64,000 bases of DNA from Lachnospiraceae bacterium (lineage in GTDB: Bacteria > Bacillota > Clostridia > Lachnospirales > Lachnospiraceae): contig JAILLW010000019.1 of the NCBI GenBank assembly GCA_024692955.1, positions 27,807-91,806 on the forward strand, in the 5' to 3' direction. Of the stretch, positions 35,363 to 43,787 are shown piece after piece. The position numbers and the translations under genes were made by a program. The notes under the pieces are model-generated. The model searched no databases. It was given only the letters and a program-made list of their open reading frames with translations, and had not been told where the DNA came from. Each line of letters starts with the position of its first letter. Positions within the stretch are counted from its first letter, which is position 1.

Positions 35363-36064
35363 ATGGCAACGAAACAGAAGGTCCTGATCGTGGACGATGA
35401 TGAGAATATCGCGGATCTGATCTCACTCTACCTGAAAAAGGAGTGCTTCGATACGATGATCGCGCCGGACGGCGAGACGGCGATACGCCTGCATAAGGAA
35501 TTCGAACCGAATCTGATCCTGCTGGATCTGATGCTGCCCGGGATCGACGGTTATGAGGTATGCAGAAGGGTAAGAGCCGCATCCCAGACGCCGATCATCA
35601 TGCTCTCCGCAAAAGGTGAGGTATTTGACAAGGTCCTCGGACTTGAGCTCGGCGCGGATGACTATATGGAAAAGCCGTTTGACACGAAGGAGCTTGTGGC
35701 CAGGGTGAAGGCGGTGCTCCGTCGTTACAAACAGGCTCCGGAGCCGAAGGAGAACGAACCCGATCTTCAGCAGGTGGAATACCCGGATCTTAAGATCAAC
35801 CTCACGAATTATTCCGTCGAATATATGGGAAAACCTCTCGAGATGCCGCCGAAGGAACTGGAACTCCTTTACTTTATGGCTTCTCAGCCGAACAGGGTAT
35901 TTACGAGAGAGCAGCTCCTGGACAAGCTCTGGGGCTACGAATATGTCGGTGATACGCGCACGGTGGACGTACACATCAAGCGCCTTCGCGAAAAGATCAG
36001 TGACAATGAGCACTGGGAGATCCGGACGATCTGGAGCGTCGGTTACAAATTTGAAACGAAATGA
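35363..36064 (+). CDS. OmpR/PhoB-family response regulator
   Basis: 233 residues. The receiver has DDDENI near residue 11, phospho-acceptor Asp in LILLDLMLPGIDG near 54 and Lys in YMEKPFDTKELVARV near 104. The winged-helix output domain (about 135-232) includes VFTREQLLDKLWGYEYVGD and the ending IWSVGYKFET. Its ATGA stop/start overlap with the histidine kinase gene (36061-36064) shows translational coupling. It starts 34 bases after mutS2 with an AAAGG ribosome site. Confidence 0.96.
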   Translation: MATKQKVLIVDDDENIADLISLYLKKECFDTMIAPDGETAIRLHKEFEPNLILLDLMLPGIDGYEVCRRVRAASQTPIIMLSAKGEVFDKVLGLELGADDYMEKPFDTKELVARVKAVLRRYKQAPEPKENEPDLQQVEYPDLKINLTNYSVEYMGKPLEMPPKELELLYFMASQPNRVFTREQLLDKLWGYEYVGDTRTVDVHIKRLREKISDNEHWEIRTIWSVGYKFETK

Positions 36065-37497
36065 GAAGGACACTCTACTTAAAATTTCTGCTTGCCTATC
36101 TGATCTTCGGGATTTTCGGATTTGTGATCGTCGCGACCTTCGTAAGCCGGATGACCCAGGATTATCTTATCCGGACGGAATCGGACAGACTCTACAGTGA
36201 AGCCACTCAGGTGGCCAATACCTTTGCCGCGGATCTTTATAACAATGAGACCTCTCTTGACAGCGCGAAAAAGCAGCTGGACGCACTGAGAGTCTATACG
36301 AATGCGCATCTCTGGATCATCAACCCTTCCGGACGAATGATCTTAAGTACGGAACAGCCGGTGGATGTGGAAAAGGAAACCATTGTGGAGGGCTTTGACC
36401 CGACGGCGGCCGGAAATTCGCACTATGTCATAGGCCGGTTTTTCAACTATTTCGACAGCGATCATCTGAGCGTTCTCTCACCGATCACTTCCGACTTCAA
36501 ACTGAAGGGTTATGTGGTGATCCATTATCCGATGCGGAATATCGAGACCGAGAGGGAGAGCCTGCTTGCCATCGACTATCTGATGCTGGTCATCCTCTTT
36601 CTTCTGTCACTTATCATCCTGATCTTTTTTACGGATATCGTTTATATCCCCATCAACAAGATCACGAAGGCGACGGAACAATATGCGGCGGGGAATTTCC
36701 ATTACGAACTGCAGATGGACTCCGACGACGAGATCGGCTATCTTGGCGTGATGGCGGCCTATATGGCACAGGAGATCGCGCGGCAGGAGGATGATCAGAA
36801 GAGATTCGTCGCCAATGTTTCCCATGACTTCCGCTCTCCGCTGACCTCCATCAAGGGCTATCTCGAAGCCATGATGGACGGAACGATCCCCCCGGAGGAT
36901 CACGAAAAGTATCTCGGGATCGTACTGAATGAGACGGAACGCTTAAGAAAGCTTACGAACGGGCTGCTTACCCTGAACAATTTAAATACCGCCGGTATGC
37001 TGCTCGATATCACCGTATTTGACATCAACGAGGTGATCCGGAGCGTGGCCGCCGCATTTGAAGGGACCTGCCGTTCGAAAAAGATCGCGATCGAGCTGAT
37101 CCTTACGGATGAGAAATTCTATGTCAGCGCCGATGTGGAAAAGATCAAACAGGTGCTGTATAATCTTGTTGACAATGCGATCAAGTTTTCACACAATGAT
37201 TCCGTGATAAGGATCGAGACCTCGGAGAAAAAGAGCAAGGTCTTCGTATCGGTAAAGGACAGCGGGATCGGTATTCCGAAGGATGCGCTGAATCAGATCT
37301 TTGATCGCTTCTACAAGTCGGATCTTTCAAGAGGAAAAGATAAAAAGGGAACGGGGCTCGGACTCGCAATTACGAGGGAGATCATCCGTGCCCACGGCGA
37401 GAACATCAACGTGATCAGCACGGAAGGCATCGGGAGTGAGTTTATCTTTTCACTGCCGGTGGCGGATGTGAACGACCCGGATGAAGAAGAAGTATGA
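36061..37497 (+). CDS. sensor histidine kinase with extracellular sensor domain
   Basis: 478 residues. Membrane helix 1 (about 7-29), an extracytoplasmic sensor of about 135 residues, helix 2 (about 168-192), HAMP, and HisKA with ANVSHDFRSPLTSIKGY (His near residue 259). The HATPase domain has the N box LVDNAIKFS, DSGIGIP and GTGLGLAITREII. The extracellular region resembles PAS-like sensors of cell-envelope kinases. It partners with the regulator upstream and overlaps the DUF6056 gene downstream by 4 bases (ATGA 37494-37497). Confidence 0.95.
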   Translation: MRRTLYLKFLLAYLIFGIFGFVIVATFVSRMTQDYLIRTESDRLYSEATQVANTFAADLYNNETSLDSAKKQLDALRVYTNAHLWIINPSGRMILSTEQPVDVEKETIVEGFDPTAAGNSHYVIGRFFNYFDSDHLSVLSPITSDFKLKGYVVIHYPMRNIETERESLLAIDYLMLVILFLLSLIILIFFTDIVYIPINKITKATEQYAAGNFHYELQMDSDDEIGYLGVMAAYMAQEIARQEDDQKRFVANVSHDFRSPLTSIKGYLEAMMDGTIPPEDHEKYLGIVLNETERLRKLTNGLLTLNNLNTAGMLLDITVFDINEVIRSVAAAFEGTCRSKKIAIELILTDEKFYVSADVEKIKQVLYNLVDNAIKFSHNDSVIRIETSEKKSKVFVSVKDSGIGIPKDALNQIFDRFYKSDLSRGKDKKGTGLGLAITREIIRAHGENINVISTEGIGSEFIFSLPVADVNDPDEEEV

Positions 37498-38900
37498 GTG
37501 ACGGAACGAAACAATCGAAAAAAGCATTGTTCATCGGGGCCCTGATCCTCGCCTTTTTGAGTGTCGCGCTTTATAATTTTCTGACCCCGTATCTTTCCGA
37601 TGATCTTTTTTATCTTGCGCAGCTCCGGGAGGCGCATTCGCTTACGGATCTTCTCCGCTTTAACGCCAGGGAGTACATTACGAACAACTGCCGCTTCGTC
37701 GATCAGTTTCTGATGCGGCTCATGTTCTGGTTCGGAAACAAAGCATATTCGAACATCATAAACAGTGCCGTATTCGCCGGACTGATCCTGCTCATCTTTC
37801 AGAATGTGCGGACGAAGAAAAAATATGACACATTCGTCATTTTAATGATCTTCCTGCTCCTTTGGAAATACCTCGTGGACTTCGGAGATACCGTCCTGTG
37901 GGTGGCGGGAACGGCAGGATACCTTTACGGGATCATGTGGATCCTCGGCTTTGTGACTTATTACAGGAGCCTTCTGAACCGGCCGCAGTTAAAGCGCCCG
38001 GTGCTTTCCGTGATACTGCTCATCCTGCTCGGCATCGCGGCGGGTATGGCAAACGAGAATACTTCCGGCGGAGGATTTCTTCTGATCCTGATCTTTACCC
38101 TGAATAAGATCGCGAACAACCGGCAGTGCGGCATTAAGATCCGGGACAGTATACGACCGTATATGATCGCGGGACATCTTTCGATCCTGCTTGGGCTCGG
38201 GCTGCTTGTACTGGGGCCCGGCGCGCAGAGCAGGAAAGAAGTCGTGGACAGGGGAACCTATGAGGGGATCACCGCCATCGCTTCCCATATCTACAAGATC
38301 ACTCTCAGCATCAGGGAGCTCTTTTTAAGCCTGCTTGTGATGATCGCGGCGCTCATCCTGATCCTCGCCATACAGAAAAAGTGGAAGAGTTTTTCCGACC
38401 TTCGAAATGATCCGGGGATCGTATTCCTTACGGTGGCGGTCATTGTATGCTACGTGATGGCCGTGATCGAACCGGCATCGAACCGTGTCTATTTCGGAGC
38501 CTCCGTCTTTTTCATCATCGCCTTCGTGAACCTGCTTCAGGAAATGGACCTTTCGGAGCAGTACTGCAGGTTCCTGAAATACCTGCCGGTCACCCTGCTT
38601 GCCCTGTGGTTTGTGTTCGCATATCTTGAAAACGCGGTGAACCTCGCGAGGATCCTCCGGGAGGAAAACGAGCGCTGTGCCATCCTTGAGCAGGCGGCGG
38701 ACGAGAACGATTTCTATCAGGATGTGGTGGTTCCGCAGTACCGTCCCGACTGGGAAAATCCCTATACGACGGCCTACAAAAACGATATGACGAACGATGC
38801 CACCTACTGGATCAATACCTTCTATGAAGGCTACTACGGGATCAACGGGATCAATGCGGTCCCTTATGAAGAGTGGGAGAAAGAGTGGAAGGATAAATAA
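37494..38900 (+). CDS. DUF6056-type polytopic membrane protein (GT-C-like)
   Basis: 468 residues with about 11 membrane helices. The motif YLSDDLFYLAQ after helix 1 resembles the first-loop acidic motif of GT-C glycosyltransferases, and WVAGTAGYLYGIMW and AGMANENTSGGG match the DUF6056/GtrII-like pattern. The C-terminal 75 residues are soluble and Asp/Asn/Tyr-rich. It may transfer sugars or modify wall or lipid glycans at the outer face; function is unproven. Its start overlaps the kinase stop, so expression is tied to the two-component system, hinting that the pair senses envelope state. It converges with the cysteine desulfurase gene. Confidence 0.75.
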   Translation: MSDGTKQSKKALFIGALILAFLSVALYNFLTPYLSDDLFYLAQLREAHSLTDLLRFNAREYITNNCRFVDQFLMRLMFWFGNKAYSNIINSAVFAGLILLIFQNVRTKKKYDTFVILMIFLLLWKYLVDFGDTVLWVAGTAGYLYGIMWILGFVTYYRSLLNRPQLKRPVLSVILLILLGIAAGMANENTSGGGFLLILIFTLNKIANNRQCGIKIRDSIRPYMIAGHLSILLGLGLLVLGPGAQSRKEVVDRGTYEGITAIASHIYKITLSIRELFLSLLVMIAALILILAIQKKWKSFSDLRNDPGIVFLTVAVIVCYVMAVIEPASNRVYFGASVFFIIAFVNLLQEMDLSEQYCRFLKYLPVTLLALWFVFAYLENAVNLARILREENERCAILEQAADENDFYQDVVVPQYRPDWENPYTTAYKNDMTNDATYWINTFYEGYYGINGINAVPYEEWEKEWKDK

Positions 38901-38902
38901 GG

Positions 38903-38924
38903 TTCCGGCCGGAATGGGCCGGAA
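38903..38924. terminator. short inverted repeat between convergent genes
   Basis: TTCCGGCC (38903-38910) and GGCCGGAA (38917-38924) form a perfect 8-bp stem in the 34-base gap between convergent genes. No T-run on either side, so terminator function is uncertain. Confidence 0.4.
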
Positions 38925-38934
38925 TGCCGGAAGT

Positions 38935-40176
38935 TTATCTCGGCCGGAAGCGCCGAAGCTGCGGGATCAGGGTATGAAGCGCCTCAAGAGTCGTATCGAT
39001 CTCCTCTTTCGTTGTGAAGACCGACATACTGAGGCGAATGGTGGAATCAAGAAGCGGCTTTTCAAGGCCGATGGAGCTTAAGGTATCCGAAAAGGCTTTC
39101 TTATGCGTGGCGCAGGCGGAACCGGAGGATACATAAATACCCTTATCCTCCAGGGCATGGAGAAGTACCTCCGCCCGGACATCCCTTACGGAGAGGGAAA
39201 TGATATGCGGCGCACCGAAAAGCAAGGCGGCCCGGGAAAGGTCCGACGGATCAAAAGGCGTATCTTCCGAAGGAATTTCGGAAGCGTCATTCCCGGAAAG
39301 GCCCGAAAGAGGCACACCGTTTATCCTGATATCTTCGATCTTTTGCACTTCTTCGATGAAGTGCTTTTTTAATTCATAAAGCCTTTTTACATCCTCATCA
39401 AAATGTCCGGAAAGGATCGAGGCGGCAAGGGCAAGAGCCGCGATACCGGGCACGTTCTCGGTGCCGGAGCGGCGGTTGTTCTGCTGACCTCCCCCGTAGA
39501 GTACGGGCTCGATCTTTACACCCTCCGCAACATAGAGGAAGCCGATTCCCTTCGGGCCGTGGATCTTGTGGCCGCTTGCGGAAAGAAGATCCACTTGCGC
39601 CTTTTTCGGATAAAGCCGCACTTTTCCGTAGCCCTGAACGTCATCCGTATGAAAAAGGATGCTCTCCCGGATGCCCTTTACGACGGAAGCGGCTCTGGCG
39701 ACGGGCTGGATTGCGCCGATCTCATTATTCACATGCATGATCGATACAAGGATCGTACGGTCCGTCACCGCATCCTTAAGGCTTTCCGGATCGATGCGCC
39801 CGAACCTGTCGACCGGCAGATAAGTCACCTCGAAGCCTTCCCTCATCAGCTGCTCCATACTCCGGAGCACCGCGGGATGCTCGACCGGTGTCGTTATGAT
39901 ATGATTTCCGGCCCGGCGGTTTGCCCGCGCACAGCCGATGAGCGCGAGATTGTCGGATTCCGTCCCGCAGGAAGTAAAAAGGATCTCTTTCGGATCTGCC
40001 TTCAGGGTCTTCGCAACGGTCTCCCTTGCCTCCCGGATCCGCATTTCCGCTTCCACGCCCTTATGATGCATACTGGAAGGGTTGCCGTACTCTTCGGTCA
40101 TGATCTTTGCCATCAGGGCGGCAGCTTCGGGGAAAACACGGGTCGTGGCTGAATTGTCGAGATAGATTTCGCTCAT
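38935..40176 (-). CDS. cysteine desulfurase (NifS/IscS family)
   Basis: 413 residues when started at ATG 40176-40174 (MSEIYLDNSATT), the conserved N-terminus; an upstream in-frame ATG adds 13 unconserved residues and lies across the promoter. PLP enzyme that takes sulfur from cysteine for Fe-S clusters or thiolation. Visible motifs: TSCGTESDNLALIG, VEHPAVL, the HTDDVQGYGK loop, the PLP Lys in SASGHKIHGPKGIGF near residue 200, and the sulfur-carrying Cys in SSGSACATHKK near 325. No iscU or thiI homologue is adjacent. One of only two minus-strand genes in the window. Confidence 0.95.
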   Translation of the reverse strand: MSEIYLDNSATTRVFPEAAALMAKIMTEEYGNPSSMHHKGVEAEMRIREARETVAKTLKADPKEILFTSCGTESDNLALIGCARANRRAGNHIITTPVEHPAVLRSMEQLMREGFEVTYLPVDRFGRIDPESLKDAVTDRTILVSIMHVNNEIGAIQPVARAASVVKGIRESILFHTDDVQGYGKVRLYPKKAQVDLLSASGHKIHGPKGIGFLYVAEGVKIEPVLYGGGQQNNRRSGTENVPGIAALALAASILSGHFDEDVKRLYELKKHFIEEVQKIEDIRINGVPLSGLSGNDASEIPSEDTPFDPSDLSRAALLFGAPHIISLSVRDVRAEVLLHALEDKGIYVSSGSACATHKKAFSDTLSSIGLEKPLLDSTIRLSMSVFTTKEEIDTTLEALHTLIPQLRRFRPR

Positions 40177-40185
40177 AATGCCGCC

Positions 40186-40215
40186 ATTATAAACCGGTAC
40201 CGGGGTTATTCGCAA
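40186..40215 (-). promoter_or_regulatory. promoter of the cysteine desulfurase gene
   Basis: On the minus strand TTGCGA (40215-40210), 18-base spacer, TATAAT (40191-40186). Predicted start is near 40179, three bases before the ATG, so the mRNA is nearly leaderless. Confidence 0.75.
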
Positions 40216-40287
40216 GGCTTTTTCGAATACCGGGGAACCGGGGCCGGTAAAGAGGCTTTGGCGACCATCGTCAGCAGCCGAATTCGT

Positions 40288-40316
40288 TTGCGGCAGACTG
40301 AGCTATCTGATATAAT
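40288..40316 (+). promoter_or_regulatory. promoter of the GH9-like lipoprotein gene
   Basis: TTGCGG at 40288-40293, 17-base spacer, TATAAT at 40311-40316. Predicted start near 40323, leader about 85 bases. Confidence 0.75.
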
Positions 40317-40407
40317 AAAATGTCGTGTGCTTTCGACCGGATATCGGGCGATCCTTCTGCCCGGAACAAAGGAGAATGGATCGCGGTTTCCGCAGTAAGA
40401 AGAGGAT

Positions 40408-42006
40408 ATGAAACGACGCCTGACAGCCTGTATGATAGCAGCGATGATCCTTATGGGAGGATGCGCCGGAATGCCGCAGCCCTCCGTTGAAGCGCCGCCT
40501 CCGGATACGGAGCCCGATACACAGACGGCATTTGTCAGTATGGAGAGCGAGCCGGTCCTTTCCTATGAAGTACCCAAGAGTTCCCCGCATATTCTGGTCG
40601 ATGAACTGGGATATGAGCCGGGCCAGGAAAAAAAGGCGTACTTCTTCGGAGGCGAACTGCCTGAGCGGTTTTTTATCACGGAGCTCTCCACGGGAAAGAA
40701 TGTCTATGAAGGAAAGCTGGAAAGCGTCCGCTACAGTGATCTTTATCAGTGCAATATCGCCGTCGGGGAGTTTCATGATCTGACGAAAGAAGGCACCTAC
40801 CGCATATCGGCGGATCTTCTCGGCAATTCCTGTGATTTTGCCATCGGGACGGACCTTTACAGGGAACTTTTCCGGGAGGCCTGCAGAACTTATTACTATA
40901 ACCGTTGCGGAATGACGCTGACGTCGGAACTTGCCGGGGCGAATGCCCACAATGCCTGCCATACGGGGAAAGCGGTACTTAGAAGGGATATGACCGCGGA
41001 ACTTGATGTGACGGGAGGATGGCATCAGGACGGAAGCGGATCGAAGGATTCTGCCGCGGCCGCGAAGAGCCTTATAAATATTCTCCTTTCCTACGAGGTT
41101 TTTCCCGGAGCCTTTACGGATGATACGGGGATTCCCGAGAGCGGAAACGGGATACCGGATATCCTCGATGAGGCAAGATACGAGACGGAGTGGCTCCTTA
41201 AGATGCAGGATCCTTCCACGGGGGGAGTGTATTCCGCTGTGACGGTGGCCGAAAATCCCGACCGGAAAAGTACCGTAAGCTATGTGGAGGACCCCGGGGA
41301 AGACGCTTCCTATGCCTTCGCCGCGGCACTTTCGAAATTCAGCTTTTTCTATCAGGACTTTGACAGGGAGTTCGCGACTTTATGCCTTAAGGCGGCGGAC
41401 CGAGCCTGGAAATACGGGGTATTGAACGCCGGGAGCGCATCTTTCGAAAACGCTCCGGCCTCCGAATGGAAGTTTCCGGCGGCAGCCGAGATCTACCGGG
41501 CGTCGGCATCGAAGGAATGCGAGAGTTTCCTCAACGGATATCTGGCAGAGGATCCCTTTAAGAGCGAACCGCCCGACGGACTGCCGTTTTACGGATGTGT
41601 AACCTATCTGAACACGAAGCAGAAAGTCAATACGAAGTACTGCGGCGAACTGATGAGATCCATGATGCTCCGGGCAGAGAAGATCTCCGAGGGCTCAAGG
41701 AACGCCCCTTTCGGTGTGCCGGCCACCCCGGAACAGAACAACAACGCGGAGCTTCTCAACAATATGATGACCATGACCCTCGTGGATCATATCATCACGA
41801 ATCATGAATATGACACGATCATCGAAGATTATCTGCACTATTTTCTCGGCAGAAATCCGATGTCCGTAGTCTATGTGGACCATGTCGGGACCTTCAGCTA
41901 TATGGATCTTAATGAGAGCCTGGGGCTGATGAAGCAGTTTGATTCCGACGCGAAACTGATCTTTATGCTTAGCAGGATCCTGAGTAAGGACGGCTTTGCC
42001 GGGTAA
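40408..42006 (+). CDS. GH9-like lipoprotein lacking the usual catalytic residues
   Basis: 532 residues. Signal peptide with lipobox LMGGC near residue 19, a Pro/Glu-rich linker, a cellulase N-terminal Ig-like domain (about 55-145: ILVDELGYEPGQEKKAYFFG) and a GH9 (alpha/alpha)6 region (150-530) with CRTYYYNRCG, GNGIPDILDEARYETEWLLKMQD and YFLGRNPMSVVY. The GH9 base motif, normally DVSGGWYDAGD, reads DVTGGWHQDGS (200-210), so both Asp are missing. By eye the C-terminal NE acid motif is also lost (LMKQFDSDAKLIF). It is probably a non-catalytic glycan-binding or divergent enzyme anchored on the cell surface. Own promoter; plsC follows after 6 bases. Confidence 0.8.
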   Translation: MKRRLTACMIAAMILMGGCAGMPQPSVEAPPPDTEPDTQTAFVSMESEPVLSYEVPKSSPHILVDELGYEPGQEKKAYFFGGELPERFFITELSTGKNVYEGKLESVRYSDLYQCNIAVGEFHDLTKEGTYRISADLLGNSCDFAIGTDLYRELFREACRTYYYNRCGMTLTSELAGANAHNACHTGKAVLRRDMTAELDVTGGWHQDGSGSKDSAAAAKSLINILLSYEVFPGAFTDDTGIPESGNGIPDILDEARYETEWLLKMQDPSTGGVYSAVTVAENPDRKSTVSYVEDPGEDASYAFAAALSKFSFFYQDFDREFATLCLKAADRAWKYGVLNAGSASFENAPASEWKFPAAAEIYRASASKECESFLNGYLAEDPFKSEPPDGLPFYGCVTYLNTKQKVNTKYCGELMRSMMLRAEKISEGSRNAPFGVPATPEQNNNAELLNNMMTMTLVDHIITNHEYDTIIEDYLHYFLGRNPMSVVYVDHVGTFSYMDLNESLGLMKQFDSDAKLIFMLSRILSKDGFAG

Positions 42007-42012
42007 GGAATT

Positions 42013-42771
42013 ATGGTAAGGACGATTATTCTGGCGATCGCGATCATCTTACTTGCGCTGATCACGACTCCCTATTATCTGATCATCTGTTTTGTCGGGC
42101 TCTTCAGTATGAAGGCCAGAGACCGAATGACCTTCGGGATCATGCGGCCTGCCTTCCGCTTCCTTGCTTTTCTATCCGGAGTGAAGGTTCATGTGACCGG
42201 ACTTGAAAATGTGCCGAAGGACGTCCCTGTCCAGTATATCGGAAACCACAGAAGCTTTTATGACATTATTGTCAGTTATTATCTCTATCCCGGAAAGACG
42301 GCCATGATCTCAAAGAAGGAATGGGCGAAGATCCCCTTTCTTTCCTGGTGGATGAAGCTCCTTCACAATCTCTTCCTCGACCGCGATGATATCAAGCAGG
42401 GCCTGAAAACGATCCTTTCCGCCATCGACCTCGTGAAAGAGGGATATTCGATCTGCATTTTTCCGGAGGGGACGAGGAATAAAACGGAGGAGGTCATGCT
42501 CCCCTTCCATGAAGGGAGCTTTAAGATCGCGGACAAGACGGGATGTCCGATCATTCCGGTCACCATGTACAATATGAGCGCTATCTTCGAGGATCATATT
42601 CCGAAGGTGAAAGCAGCGGATGTTTATGTGGACTTCGGAAGTCCGATCAATCCGGGGGAACTGGATAAGGAAGAGCGGAAGCACATCGGAGCCCATACGA
42701 GGAAGATCATGATTGAAACCTATGAAAGGCTTCGGGAAACAGCAGAAAAATCCGCGGCCGGAAAGAAATAA
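42013..42771 (+). CDS. plsC: 1-acyl-sn-glycerol-3-phosphate acyltransferase
   Basis: 252 residues with one or two N-terminal membrane helices (IILAIAIILLALITTPYYLI). The catalytic HX4D motif is NHRSFYD near residue 78; the phosphate-binding motif is FPEGTRNK near 152, and the proline motif is PIIPVTMYN. It acylates lysophosphatidate to phosphatidate at the cytoplasmic face, or a related acceptor. It begins 6 bases after the GH9-like gene, so the two share transcripts. The GT2 gene lies 65 bases downstream. Confidence 0.93.
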   Translation: MVRTIILAIAIILLALITTPYYLIICFVGLFSMKARDRMTFGIMRPAFRFLAFLSGVKVHVTGLENVPKDVPVQYIGNHRSFYDIIVSYYLYPGKTAMISKKEWAKIPFLSWWMKLLHNLFLDRDDIKQGLKTILSAIDLVKEGYSICIFPEGTRNKTEEVMLPFHEGSFKIADKTGCPIIPVTMYNMSAIFEDHIPKVKAADVYVDFGSPINPGELDKEERKHIGAHTRKIMIETYERLRETAEKSAAGKK

Positions 42772-42836
42772 GCAAAGACACGCAAAAAGACGGAAGCGCT
42801 CCGGAGATGACGGAGGAAACAAGGAGAAGAGTTCGG

Positions 42837-43787
42837 ATGGATAAGATCGCGGTACTGATACCCTGCTTCAATGAGGAAAAAACGATCGAGAAGGTGATAC
42901 GGGACAGCCAAAAAGCGCTGCCGGACGCGGTCATCTATGTATATGACAACAATTCCACGGACCGGACGGCCGAAATCGCGGAAAAGGCCGGGGCCGTGGT
43001 GCGCCATGAGTATGTGCAGGGAAAGGGCAATGTGATCCGGCGCATGTTCCGGGAGATCGATGCCCATTGCTATATCATGGTGGACGGGGACGACACCTAT
43101 CCGATGGAATATGCCGGAAAGATGGCGGATCTGGTTCTTAACCACAATGCGGACATGGTGGTGGGAGACCGGCTCTCCTCTACATATTTCACGGAGAACA
43201 AGCGGCCCTTCCACAATTTCGGAAATTCTCTGGTACGGGCAGCGATCAACCGCCTCTTTGACTGCGGGATCAAGGATATCATGACGGGATTCCGGGCTTT
43301 CGGGTACGGCTTCGTAAAGACCTTTCCCGTAATGAGCCGGGGCTTTGAGATCGAGACGGAAATGACGATCTTTGCGGTTTACAACCATATGCAGATCGAT
43401 AATGTGGTGGTGGAGTACCGGGACCGGCCGGAGGGCTCGACCTCGAAGCTGAATACCTATTCGGACGGGTTCAAAGTTTTAAGGACTATCGTAAGGCTTT
43501 ATCGTGATTATAAACCCATGGCGTTTTTCAGTATTCTGGCTCTGCTTCTTGCGGCCTTTTCCGTCGCCTTCCTGATCCCCGTGCTCGTGGATTACTGGGA
43601 GACGGGCCTCGTGGCGAGATTTCCTACGCTGATCGTCTGCGGTTTCGTGTTGATCTCCGCGCTGCAGTCCTTTTTCGCGGGGCTCATTCTTTCGCATATC
43701 GTGAATCAGAACCGTCGGGACTTTGAATACCGCTTTACCAGAATGAACCTGAAGGAAAGAATGGACAGTGAAGACGAAGCAGAATAG
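42837..43787 (+). CDS. family 2 glycosyltransferase, DPM1/YkoT-like with two C-terminal TM helices
   Basis: 316 residues from ATG 42837 (AAGGAG at 42821-42826; an upstream ATG has its Shine-Dalgarno too close). The GT-A fold begins KIAVLIPCFNEEKTI; the metal-binding DXD is VDGDDTYPMEY near residue 83, followed by GDRLSSTYFTENKRPFHN and the DIMTGFRAF acceptor motif. Two membrane helices fill about 236-300. Such proteins transfer a sugar to polyprenyl phosphate. The next gene is YkoS-like: the same ykoT-ykoS neighbourhood occurs in Bacillus subtilis, supporting a lipid-linked sugar donor role. Confidence 0.9.
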   Translation: MDKIAVLIPCFNEEKTIEKVIRDSQKALPDAVIYVYDNNSTDRTAEIAEKAGAVVRHEYVQGKGNVIRRMFREIDAHCYIMVDGDDTYPMEYAGKMADLVLNHNADMVVGDRLSSTYFTENKRPFHNFGNSLVRAAINRLFDCGIKDIMTGFRAFGYGFVKTFPVMSRGFEIETEMTIFAVYNHMQIDNVVVEYRDRPEGSTSKLNTYSDGFKVLRTIVRLYRDYKPMAFFSILALLLAAFSVAFLIPVLVDYWETGLVARFPTLIVCGFVLISALQSFFAGLILSHIVNQNRRDFEYRFTRMNLKERMDSEDEAE

